A stretch of DNA of 16,144 bases, from positions 1 to 16,144 of the forward strand of contig CBDUQI010000134.1 of the NCBI GenBank assembly GCA_965369325.1, in the 5' to 3' direction. Position 1 is the first letter of the stretch. Each line of letters opens with the position of its first letter. The DNA is from CBDUQI01 sp965369325. GTDB taxonomy: Bacteria; Pseudomonadota; Gammaproteobacteria; Steroidobacterales; JBCBZW01. Position numbers and translations under genes: made by a program. Of the stretch, positions 8,006-14,389 are shown in pieces. The notes beneath the pieces are model-generated. The model saw nothing but the letters and a program-made list of their open reading frames with translations, was not told the DNA's origin and made no database searches.

Positions 8006-8079
8006 ATGAGGAGCAATACCAGCCGTGACTGCACAACTTTACTTCCTCGTAAGGCAACTAACGTGATAGTGCCTCATAT

Positions 8080-8092
8080 CGACAATATGTCG
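8080..8092. promoter_or_regulatory. Palindrome upstream of the conflict operon, candidate operator
   Basis: CGACA-ATA-TGTCG is a perfect inverted repeat, 75-87 bases ahead of the GTG start of the ligase-like gene and next to the TAATATT that could be its -10 element. Position suggests a repressor or activator site; no regulator gene is encoded nearby. A 5+5 palindrome can occur by chance. Confidence 0.3.
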
Positions 8093-8244
8093 CATCAATA
8101 TTAGACATTTCACTATGGGTATGGAAGTGGCTGCCTGTAGTGGGTTGTTAAGTACGCTGCGCCGTATTGCGCCATATTGACAGGAGCCGTTCGGTCATAG
8201 GGCCGCTAGTAGCGAGTCGCGAGGTCCGCAGGGCATCGTAGCCT

Positions 8245-8282
8245 GACGTTGCACGTCTTGCGGGCCAGGCTTAAGCCCGCAA
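8245..8282 (-). terminator. Tandem hairpins after the DUF1993 gene, possible weak terminator
   Basis: GACGT-TGC-ACGTC (8245-8257) is followed directly by TTGCGGGC, a 9-base loop and GCCCGCAA (8258-8282). The second stem has 8 perfect pairs and lies 17 bases beyond the stop of the minus-strand DUF1993 gene. There is no T-run, so an intrinsic terminator is uncertain; it may instead shield the RNA 3' end. Confidence 0.35.
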
Positions 8283-8298
8283 TAGAGCCGGACTGGGT

Positions 8299-8829
8299 TT
8301 AACCGTCTAGTTGCGTCATTTTGGCTGACGTGCGCAGCAGATAATCTGCCTTGCCAATCTTGACACCGTTGTGGCGCAAGATGTCATACGCGGTCGACAC
8401 GTGGAAGTAGAAATTCGGCAGCAACCATTCCATCAAAATGCTGCGTCGGTCGGGGAAGTCGAACGTCAGTGCCGGCATTCGGGTGGTGACCGGGCCGTCT
8501 TCGGTGAAGTCGGACGCATTTAACGTGTCGAGAATGGCGATGGACTGCTCGATCCAAGCGTCGAACTCATCGAGCGTGCTCGGTCGCACACCCGGAAGCT
8601 GGTCCGGCTTGCCCGCCATCGGCAGCAGGCTGTTTAGCGCGAACGCGCTGGCTGCGACGATCTGCTCACCAAAGCTAAACATGTCTTCGTAGAGTCGCGC
8701 GCCGATCAGCGTGCTCTCCTCAATATCGTGCTCTTCGCAATGCTGCCTCGCGCGTTTGACAAGATGACGCAGGGTGGCGAAGCCACGACTGACGGGGGTT
8801 ACGCTGATGTCGTAGAGAGAAAACTGCAC
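8299..8829 (-). CDS. DUF1993 family protein (DinB-like four-helix fold)
   Basis: 176 residues, the usual length of DUF1993 proteins. Typical features are the SLYDISVTPVSRGFATLRHLV N terminus split across the first helix, ARLYEDMFSFGEQI in the second helix, and the strongly conserved tail, with LPNFYFHVSTAYDILRHNG and KADYLL. The family is predicted to have the DinB/YfiT-like helical bundle; its biochemical role is not known and metal-binding His triads are not obvious here. Start is GTG at 8829, supported by AGGAG 6-7 bases upstream. It is a single-gene unit: the next minus-strand gene begins 294 bases downstream after a hairpin pair, and a palindrome upstream may control it. No signal peptide or membrane segment. 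Confidence 0.85.
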   Translation of the reverse strand: MQFSLYDISVTPVSRGFATLRHLVKRARQHCEEHDIEESTLIGARLYEDMFSFGEQIVAASAFALNSLLPMAGKPDQLPGVRPSTLDEFDAWIEQSIAILDTLNASDFTEDGPVTTRMPALTFDFPDRRSILMEWLLPNFYFHVSTAYDILRHNGVKIGKADYLLRTSAKMTQLDG

Positions 8830-8875
8830 GGATGTCTCCTGCCGCCGGGTGGGGATGCGAAGTCCAAGAGCAGAC

Positions 8876-8894
8876 TGTAACCATTCCGGTTACA
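8876..8894. promoter_or_regulatory. TGTAACC-N5-GGTTACA palindrome, candidate operator
   Basis: A perfect 7+7 inverted repeat with a 5-base spacer lies 47-65 bases upstream of the DUF1993 GTG, in the 241-base gap between that gene and the divergently read small membrane protein gene at 9071. Length and symmetry are those of a dimeric helix-turn-helix repressor site. Which gene it controls cannot be told. Confidence 0.45.
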
Positions 8895-9070
8895 AATGGC
8901 GACCTCGGGTCGGACGGTTAGCGTTACCCTTGCAGATTCCCGCCCGGTAGACATCGATCAGGCCTCTGGATATCCACTTGGCTGGCAACAACGCTTTTTT
9001 GACAGTACTCTTGAGCACTATTCGCCACTAATAACGATACAACTCCCGGACGAATTGGAGGGGACAAAAC

Positions 9071-9247
9071 ATGGAAACCATCATCGGACTGCTATTTCTT
9101 ATTGTCAGCATTTACGCCATCGTGAAAATTGTGCGGAGCTCTGCCGAGACCATCATGAAAGTTGTGTGGGTGCTGTTGGTGCTCGTGCTGCCGTTCATTG
9201 GCCTAATCGCATGGTATCTGGTTGGTCCCGGCGGCAGGAAAGGCTAA
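9071..9247 (+). CDS. Small PLDc_N-type membrane protein
   Basis: A 58-residue gene. The ATG at 9071 is preceded by GGAGGGG with about 6-8 bases spacing. The product has two hydrophobic helices, residues 3-20 (IIGLLFLIVSIYAIVKI) and 30-51 (KVVWVLLVLVLPFIGLIAWYL), separated by a short polar segment, and ends in a basic GPGGRKG tail. The VVWVLLVLVLPFIGLIAWYL block with its Pro is the signature of PLDc_N (phospholipase D nuclease N-terminal) domain proteins, which in proteobacteria are mostly stand-alone small inner-membrane proteins of unknown role, often stress-related. One of only two plus-strand genes here. A TTGACA lies at 8999-9004, but no well-spaced -10 was found. Confidence 0.88.
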   Translation: METIIGLLFLIVSIYAIVKIVRSSAETIMKVVWVLLVLVLPFIGLIAWYLVGPGGRKG

Positions 9248-9283
9248 GCCCCGCATCGGCGCAGCGCAGCGCCCGCGCCTGTT

Positions 9284-9355
9284 TGCCGCCAAATGGCAAC
9301 GCACGTAAATCGCCACCATAGACACGATGGGGACCGAGTCTGATGCAAGCGTCAC
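9284..9355 (-). pseudogene. Decayed fragment of a HEAT-repeat gene
   Basis: Bases 9304-9351 match 11342-11389, inside the intact HEAT-repeat gene, at 38 of 48 positions without a gap and on the same strand. Reading the minus strand in the corresponding frame gives LASDSVPIVSMVAIYV, beside LVSDPDPIVSIAAIYA in the intact protein. Similarity fades on both sides and no start, stop or ribosome site is present, so this is a remnant of a duplication rather than a gene. It lies between the PLDc_N-type gene and the secreted protein gene. Confidence 0.6.
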
Positions 9356-9384
9356 GATGCCTTCAGACCCGGCCCCCATCGTGT
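9322..9384 (-). terminator. Long hairpin directly after the secreted protein gene
   Basis: ACACGATGGGG (9322-9332) pairs perfectly with CCCCATCGTGT (9374-9384), and GTCTGA (9338-9343) with TCAGAC (9363-9368). In the minus-strand RNA the two mismatches between these blocks become G-U pairs, giving an almost continuous 22-pair stem with a 19-base loop, starting 2 bases after the stop of the minus-strand gene. There is no following T-run, so it may act as an RNA 3'-end stabiliser or factor-assisted terminator. Both arms resemble one segment of the HEAT gene. Confidence 0.45.
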
Positions 9385-9386
9385 AA

Positions 9387-10238
9387 TTAGTCCGCGCTCA
9401 CACCTTGAATGAGCACCACCAGATCCCCTGGAGAAACCACCAGGTCGCCGGCGCACGCCCAGGCGTTATCCTCGCCAATCACCGCCGCGCTCTGCTGGCC
9501 AGTGTTCGTGTTGCGGCATTGCGCGAACAGAACCGTACCGCCACCCACCGCGCCGGTTAGCGTTGCCAGCGCGACCGAGACATTGTCCACACGAACGTTA
9601 AAGTTCGCGTTGTTAAAGAAAAACCCCGGCACTAACGTGGTCACCTGAAACTCATCAACACCTGCCAATACCGAGGCGAACGTAGCGCCGGCCGGCAGGA
9701 TGGGCTCGAAAGTATTGGGGTCATCATCGCCGAACCCGATCCAGCCCGCCGGGAGATCCGTCTGTGTGGTGTCGAGTATAGTGACGGATAAGCGGGTCCA
9801 GTCGGCGTGGGTAAACACCGATAGCGTGTCGAGCTCGAAGAACACACCGGACGGCCCGTTCGGGCCCATGATATCTCGGTCCCGCAACGCGATACCGATG
9901 GCTCGCGGAATTTCGTTACCGATGAAATCGGTGATCGAATCCACCTTCACATCGAAACTGAAGGTCACCTGGCTGGACGAAGAATAGTCGCCCAGAAAAT
10001 CGGGGTTGGATGGCTCGCCGATACCGCCCGTGCGTAACTCCATACCGAATGCGGTCACCAAGAAGTGTGCACTTCCGCCCGGTACGCCACCGTTGGGGCG
10101 GAATACCGCATTGCCGATGAACCCGCCGTCCGCACCCTCATCAAACCCGACCACCGTCGAAGAAGCTGCCAGTGCGTCGCTCGCCCCTGCACCCAATGTG
10201 AATGCCATTGCCGTCAAGACCGTTAGAGTTGCTCTCAT
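9387..10238 (-). CDS. Secreted beta-sandwich (CBM-like) protein of the PEP-CTERM type without the sorting tail
   Basis: 283 residues from the ATG at 10238, which has AGGGGG five bases upstream; a GTG one codon earlier is less well spaced. Residues 1-25 are a Sec signal peptide (hydrophobic LTVLTAMAFTLGAGA, cleavage near ALA-AS). The mature part has the features of secreted carbohydrate-binding-like sandwiches common in PEP-CTERM proteins: a GGVPGGSAHFL turn near residue 55, PDFLGDYSS, alternating strands (VTFSFDVKV), WTRLSVTI, PAGWIGFG, and a closing NFNVRVDNVSV. It should end with an anchor; instead it has a 55-residue tail with two Cys (AQCRNTN and WACAG) that could form a disulfide, and no PEP motif, membrane helix or Arg cluster. 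So it is probably released to periplasm or outside. Ligand unknown. A hairpin lies upstream and another directly downstream. Confidence 0.75.
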   Translation of the reverse strand: MRATLTVLTAMAFTLGAGASDALAASSTVVGFDEGADGGFIGNAVFRPNGGVPGGSAHFLVTAFGMELRTGGIGEPSNPDFLGDYSSSSQVTFSFDVKVDSITDFIGNEIPRAIGIALRDRDIMGPNGPSGVFFELDTLSVFTHADWTRLSVTILDTTQTDLPAGWIGFGDDDPNTFEPILPAGATFASVLAGVDEFQVTTLVPGFFFNNANFNVRVDNVSVALATLTGAVGGGTVLFAQCRNTNTGQQSAAVIGEDNAWACAGDLVVSPGDLVVLIQGVSAD

Positions 10239-10256
10239 CACTACCCCCTGTAAACC

Positions 10257-10283
10257 GATGATTCGTCACGCGAGCGAATCATC
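10257..10283. promoter_or_regulatory. GATGATTCG-N9-CGAATCATC inverted repeat upstream of the secreted protein gene
   Basis: A perfect 9+9 inverted repeat with a 9-base spacer, 19-45 bases ahead of the secreted protein's ATG. It could be a regulator binding site or a hairpin in the mRNA leader close to the ribosome site, or a terminator for the EamA-like gene that ends 130 bases further upstream. No T-run follows on either strand. Confidence 0.35.
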
Positions 10284-10412
10284 ATGGGGTGATCGCGATG
10301 GGGCGTCAAGACAAGCGCTCGCACACCTGAACGCTGGAATTACGCCAACGCAAAGCAGGCTTGGACGGAACTGCGCGATTCAGGTTCAGGCCCTCATTGT
10401 AGGCGTCGATGC

Positions 10413-10853
10413 CTAGTGTTCCCGTGGCGCGAGCAGATAAAGACCATACAGGCACACCACAATGCCGATCAGAAATCGCGGCGACCAGGGTTGTTTGAAT
10501 ATCAAAATTGCCACCGGCACAAGCACTACCGCCGCACCTCCCATCACCACCAATGGGGCCGCCCCCACATGCCAGCCGCTTCGGTACATCAGGAGAAAGC
10601 CCAGCTCAATGCCCACAATCGCCACGCCAACACAGGCGGCCGCCCAGGAGAACTCACTGAGCGACCAATTGGGCGCATCTACTGGGATGAATCTGGCGAC
10701 AACGAGAGTAAAGATGAGCGCAGTTGTATAAAAAGTCACCAGCACGCTTATGGGGTTTAGACCCTCGGGCACAATTTTCATGCAGATCTGATACGCCGCA
10801 GCCGACGCGATGGCGAGCGCCACCGACATTATCTGGCCACTCATACGCGGCAC
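10413..10853 (-). CDS. Single-domain EamA/DMT-type membrane protein
   Basis: 146 residues with about five hydrophobic helices: SVALAIASAAAYQICMKIV, VLVTFYTTALIFTLVVARF, WAAACVGVAIVGIELGFLL, APLVVMGGAAVVLVPVAIL and FLIGIVVCLYGLYLL. Half-length proteins with one EamA-like unit occur in the drug/metabolite transporter superfamily and usually work as dimers or pairs; the substrate cannot be read from the sequence. The N terminus (YQICMKIVPEGLNPISVLVTF) and the closing KQPWSPRFLIGIVVCLYGLYLL fit that family. Start is GTG 10853 or the ATG three codons in (10844); neither has a clear Shine-Dalgarno. It stands apart from both neighbours, 192 bases after the HEAT gene. Confidence 0.7.
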   Translation of the reverse strand: MPRMSGQIMSVALAIASAAAYQICMKIVPEGLNPISVLVTFYTTALIFTLVVARFIPVDAPNWSLSEFSWAAACVGVAIVGIELGFLLMYRSGWHVGAAPLVVMGGAAVVLVPVAILIFKQPWSPRFLIGIVVCLYGLYLLAPREH

Positions 10854-11045
10854 GCACCAAGCGTGGTATTGCGTTGTTTAGAATCTTCAATGGCGCCCGC
10901 AAGCACGATGGCTGCGCGATAGATAGTGATGAATTGTTTCAACGGCTGAGCGTCCTTTTCCACTTAAGCAGCAATGCTCTCGGTGCAAGTGTATCGCTCA
11001 CGCGTTGCGCACAGCAACGAGCTCATGGGTAGTGGCCGGCGATGC

Positions 11046-11513
11046 TTACTCGTCCCAATCGGCAAGCACCGCAGCGGCCCGCTGCGACACCGCCGGGTTG
11101 ATGGACGGCAGTTGCTCCACCGCCTCGCGGGCCTGCGCTGTACCCACCTCTAACATCAAATCCAGCGCAAGCAGCGCCGGCTCGCCACCCTCCTGCACTA
11201 GCATGAGCAGCGTTGGCAGTAAGTCGTTGCCGATGGCTTCGATGGTTTGCGCGGCCTGCTGCACCAGTTCCTCAGCGCCACTGCTCACCGCATAGATGAT
11301 CGGAAGCAGATCGACATCTTCAACGCCCAGCCGCCAGCACGCGTAAATCGCAGCGATGGACACGATGGGATCTGGGTCTGACACAAGCGCGGTTAAGCGC
11401 TCCAGCGCCTCGCTTGCACCCAACTCGCCCAGATGAATGGCCGCAACCGCGCGCTCGTGTCGATTGCCGTCCACAAGCGCGCGCGTCAACTGCGCAATCG
11501 AGCTATCGGCCAT
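11046..11513 (-). CDS. HEAT-repeat protein
   Basis: 155 residues made of paired helices with the HEAT/PBS-lyase-like pattern: HERAVAAIHLGELGASEALERL then TALVSDPDPIVSIAAIYACWRLG, the D-P-x-V-x-x-A-A-x-A-L-G-style repeat used by armadillo-type solenoids, followed by three less regular repeats ending in PAVSQRAAAVLADWDE. Such small acidic solenoids serve as protein-binding scaffolds; no catalytic motif is present. No signal peptide, so cytoplasmic. It follows the alpha/beta hydrolase gene after 30 bases on the same strand and probably works with or on that enzyme. No strong Shine-Dalgarno before ATG 11513. A degenerate copy of one repeat is found at 9304-9351. Confidence 0.82.
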   Translation of the reverse strand: MADSSIAQLTRALVDGNRHERAVAAIHLGELGASEALERLTALVSDPDPIVSIAAIYACWRLGVEDVDLLPIIYAVSSGAEELVQQAAQTIEAIGNDLLPTLLMLVQEGGEPALLALDLMLEVGTAQAREAVEQLPSINPAVSQRAAAVLADWDE

Positions 11514-11543
11514 TCGGCATGCCCACGCGGTTCGCGGGCCCGC

Positions 11544-12626
11544 TCAATACCACGGCAGGCCAACAAACGCGGGTAGGCCTTCGTCGCGCCAGACTTTCGG
11601 CGCGTGTGAGGCGGAGTGGCCGGAGGCTTTGAGTTTTTTCTCGGTCACATGCTCGTTCCTGAACCATTGCCCCCCCTTGGCGAGGGCCACCACCGGATCG
11701 AACGAGGCCTGGATATTAAAGGCCTGCGCCACCTTCGCCCAGTCGGCGAAGTACTCCGGGCGCACGGGCGGGCTGAGCATCACAAGGCGATCAATCGGGG
11801 TATCGACTGCGCGCGTGGCCAACATCGCCACATTGGCGCCGTGACTGTGCGCGAAGATATTCACCTGGGTTGCTGGATGCGCTTTAAGCCAGTCGCTGAG
11901 GGCGACACTGGCTTCGTGCCGTTTGCTGTCGCGGTTCTTACCGGACCATTTGAATACATCGGGTTGGTCGTAGGCATCCAGCCCGAGGTCCGTACGCAGG
12001 TACTCAAAAAAATCGCCACCTTTGCGCCACCATTTGCCGTTGGCTGCGAACGTACCGTGGATCACGACGGTAATACTCGGTGCAGCCTCATCGCCGTCGC
12101 CACGCGTTCGGGGCTTACTCGCCGCTGCGGTAATCTCAATCTCCGCGTCACCCCAGCCATCCAGCTGATCTATGTCGAGGCCGTTCACGCGACCCAGCGC
12201 CAGTCGGGCTGCCATGTAAAGCTGCTCACCGGCGTCGCCCATCTGTGCGGCCTTGTTCATCAGTGCCTCAAGATCAGATTCGTGAAAGCGGTCGCCACTC
12301 ATCTCAAAGTAGCAGTCCATGATCGCCACCTGCAGCAACGGGTCGGCGCCCGCCAGAGCGTCGTGCAGGGTCTGGAACGCGTCCTCGGGCAACGTGGGTG
12401 CAAGGGCGAGAATCTCGACACATTGGCGGGCAACGTCATAGTCGCCCGAAAGAACGGCCTTGAGTTTTTCGTGTTCGTTGTTGGTGGGCATGCGAGTCAG
12501 CTCCGGGGTGCGGGAAGTTGCCGGGCACAGCAACGCTGAGCTTAGGTAAAGCGCCAGCAACGGCGCCAGCCAGTCGCAACGCAGGCCCGCTTGCCCACGC
12601 GCTCCCAGGCTAACCGTCGATCGCAT
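11544..12626 (-). CDS. Alpha/beta hydrolase with helical N-terminal region
   Basis: 360 residues from ATG 12626 (GAGG seven bases ahead) or 315 from ATG 12491 (GGAG nine bases ahead). With the long form, residues 18-35 (DWLAPLLALYLSSALLC) could be a signal sequence; the short form would be cytoplasmic like the HEAT partner. I cannot decide. Residues 50-150 are helical with HEAT-like periodicity. Residues 184-360 are the hydrolase: the SITVVIHGTFA oxyanion strand, and the nucleophile elbow NIFAHSHGANVAM with S261 in A-x-S-x-G in place of G-x-S-x-G. D310 and H337 or H341 are possible remaining triad residues. It resembles lipase/esterase-like enzymes; substrate unknown. A TATACT at 12638-12643 (minus strand) might be a -10 element, without a matching -35. 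First gene of a two-gene unit. Confidence 0.75.
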   Translation of the reverse strand: MRSTVSLGARGQAGLRCDWLAPLLALYLSSALLCPATSRTPELTRMPTNNEHEKLKAVLSGDYDVARQCVEILALAPTLPEDAFQTLHDALAGADPLLQVAIMDCYFEMSGDRFHESDLEALMNKAAQMGDAGEQLYMAARLALGRVNGLDIDQLDGWGDAEIEITAAASKPRTRGDGDEAAPSITVVIHGTFAANGKWWRKGGDFFEYLRTDLGLDAYDQPDVFKWSGKNRDSKRHEASVALSDWLKAHPATQVNIFAHSHGANVAMLATRAVDTPIDRLVMLSPPVRPEYFADWAKVAQAFNIQASFDPVVALAKGGQWFRNEHVTEKKLKASGHSASHAPKVWRDEGLPAFVGLPWY

Positions 12627-12699
12627 GCCCTTGCCTCAGTATAGGATCAAAATCCGTGCTCGGTACGAACCGTCGCTTTATGGCGCGCTACCGCGACCG

Positions 12700-13731
12700 C
12701 TACTGACGACTAAAAACACCACCACGCAGACGGCGAGCTGAATGATTCAGCGCAAGTACCGCCAGCAGTAACAACGCCGCCGTGGCGTTGTGCGCCACCG
12801 CCAGCCCCAACGGCAGCGCCTTCATCACCAACGACGCGCCAAGCGTCACTTGCGCCGCCAGCGCCGCGATGACGCACGCCGCCGCAACACGTGTATGGGA
12901 TACAGCCGAACGCACCAAGCTCAGGCCAGCGATTGACGCCAGCACCAGGAAGGTGATGAGCGCACCAATGCGATGAACCGCATGGATCGCGACGCGCGCG
13001 GGATGATCCAGCACGCCGCCTTCGTAGTCCACACCCAGCCCTCGCCACAGCACAAAGCCTTCGGCGTAATCCGCCTCGGGAATCCACTGGCCTTTGCAGG
13101 TGGGAAAATCAATACAGGCAAGTGCGGCGTAGTTGGTGCTGGTCCAGCCCCCAAGCGCAATCTGTACGATCAGCACCAGCAAGCCGAGCAACGCCAGTCC
13201 ACTCAACTTGTGATCCCACCCGCTTGGCGACGTGCGCAGCGCCGGCCCACCAACCCGTGAACTCAGCACCAGCCACCACAGGCAGCCCAGGATCGCCATG
13301 CCACCTAGCAGATGCCCCATCACGATCAATGGCTTGAGCAGCAGCGTAACGGTCCACATGCCGAGCAGCACCTGGAACAACGTGAGCGGCCCCAACAGGG
13401 TTGGCAGCCATACCGGCTGCGCCGGATCGCGACGGTTGGCCCAGGCCAGCGCGACGATGCCCAGAATCATTAACCCCAGCGTGCCCGCAAGATAACGGTG
13501 GATCATCTCGCGCCAGGCCTTGCCCTGCTCCACCGGGCGCTCCGGATACAACTCCTCAGCGCGCGCAATCCCGGCCTGCGTTTCTGGCACCACAATCTCG
13601 CCGTAACAGCCGGGCCAGTCCGGGCAGCCAAGCCCGGCATCGGTCAGGCGCACCCAGGCGCCAATAAACACCACGCAAAAGGCCAGCAGACACGCCAACC
13701 GGGTTAAATAGAAATACGCCGAGCGCACCAT
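12700..13731 (-). CDS. ctaA: Heme A synthase (COX15/CtaA)
   Basis: 343 residues from ATG 13731, which has GGAG six bases upstream; a longer frame starts at a TTG and would overlap the previous gene. This inner-membrane enzyme oxidises the C8 methyl of heme O to the formyl group of heme A for aa3 oxidase. Eight hydrophobic helices are visible. Diagnostic features are WVRLTDAGLGCPDWPGCYG near the N terminus (C36 and C42), EMIHRYLAG with the first heme-ligand His, GHLLGG, the second Cys pair in LACIDFPTCKGQW, AIHAVHRIGAL and the final VAHNATAALLLL. All the conserved His and both Cys pairs are present, so it should be active. It follows the Sco-like gene after 13 bases. The cyoE gene that normally comes next is missing from this window. 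Confidence 0.95.
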   Translation of the reverse strand: MVRSAYFYLTRLACLLAFCVVFIGAWVRLTDAGLGCPDWPGCYGEIVVPETQAGIARAEELYPERPVEQGKAWREMIHRYLAGTLGLMILGIVALAWANRRDPAQPVWLPTLLGPLTLFQVLLGMWTVTLLLKPLIVMGHLLGGMAILGCLWWLVLSSRVGGPALRTSPSGWDHKLSGLALLGLLVLIVQIALGGWTSTNYAALACIDFPTCKGQWIPEADYAEGFVLWRGLGVDYEGGVLDHPARVAIHAVHRIGALITFLVLASIAGLSLVRSAVSHTRVAAACVIAALAAQVTLGASLVMKALPLGLAVAHNATAALLLLAVLALNHSARRLRGGVFSRQ

Positions 13732-13744
13732 CGCAACTCCACCG

Positions 13745-14389
13745 CTAGCCAATGCGAGACAGCTTCATCATTCGCTTAAGATCTTCCATCATCTTCTTAC
13801 CATCCGTCTCGGCGGTGTAGCGCATCACCAGATTGCCCAGTGGATCGGTAATATGCAGAGCGCCTTCGGTGTGGGTGCGCACACGCCCCAGCACCTGCTC
13901 ATGGCCACTCGCATCCAGCACCACCAGGCCGGGATGGCTTTGCATCAGCTGCGTGACGTCCTGTGGTGCGCCGTTACTTAGCAGCACCCGCTGCACCCGA
14001 TGATTGTCGCGCCCCAGCAGCATGCGCACTTTGTCGATCTCCTGCAGACGGGTTCGGCAGGCTTCACCGCAGCCGTCTTCACTCATGACAACCACGGTCC
14101 ACACCCCATGCAGGGGATCGTTGCCCAGCGGGCGGCCAGTATCGGCACGGGTCAGCACACTTAGATCGCCCAGCGGCACCACCGGCTGCAACAACTCGCC
14201 GTTGTTCACGGTTTGTGCCGGCTGCCAGTCAGCCCCGCGACTAAAGAACATGATCCAACTGAGGACCAGTGGGCCCAGGAACACCAGTGCAATCAGCAGA
14301 AACAGACGGCGCCCGCGGCGTACGGCTTGGGCCCCGGTCTGCTCGTCGCTGGCCGCCCGTGGGGCGCCTGTGCTGTCGGTTTTACTCAT
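13745..14389 (-). CDS. Membrane-anchored Sco-like/thioredoxin-fold cytochrome oxidase assembly protein
   Basis: 214 residues. A hydrophilic, cytoplasmic N terminus is followed by one membrane helix (residues 29-49, LFLLIALVFLGPLVLSWIMFF) and a periplasmic domain of about 160 residues. That domain has a strand HGVWTVVVMSEDGC leading to C107-GEA-C111, the CxxxC of Sco-type copper chaperones, though the usual distal His and overall similarity to Sco1 are weak. The end, with HITDPLGNLVMRY, resembles the strand-turn of thioredoxin folds. Proteins of this type sit between SURF1 and heme A synthase in many gammaproteobacteria and are usually annotated as hypothetical or oxidase-associated. Its start overlaps the SURF1 stop by 8 bases, so translation is coupled. 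A role in copper delivery or thiol redox for CuA is inferred. Confidence 0.82.
   Translation of the reverse strand: MSKTDSTGAPRAASDEQTGAQAVRRGRRLFLLIALVFLGPLVLSWIMFFSRGADWQPAQTVNNGELLQPVVPLGDLSVLTRADTGRPLGNDPLHGVWTVVVMSEDGCGEACRTRLQEIDKVRMLLGRDNHRVQRVLLSNGAPQDVTQLMQSHPGLVVLDASGHEQVLGRVRTHTEGALHITDPLGNLVMRYTAETDGKKMMEDLKRMMKLSRIG

Larger units (their letters stand above)
8006..8298. other. Intergenic region with the likely promoter of the leftward conflict operon
   Basis: No convincing gene is seen in these 293 bases. The left part, near 8040-8120, is AT-rich compared with its surroundings, contains TAATATT on the minus strand as a possible -10 element, and carries the palindrome listed separately. 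The right part is GC-rich and holds two hairpins just downstream of the DUF1993 gene. No tRNA, integrase or clear direct repeat was found that would mark an island end. Confidence 0.5.

Noticed and set aside
8999..9034. Sigma-70 promoter for the PLDc_N-type gene (TTGACA with TAATAA)
   Set aside because: The spacer would be 24 bases, well outside the 16-18 expected, and no better -10 is present.
8896..9321. Plus-strand frame of 141 codons over the small membrane protein gene
   Set aside because: Overlaps the 58-residue PLDc_N-type gene in another frame; the small gene has the Shine-Dalgarno and recognised helices.
11616..12539. Plus-strand open frame of 307 codons
   Set aside because: Antisense to the alpha/beta hydrolase gene, whose nucleophile elbow and oxyanion strand fix the coding strand.
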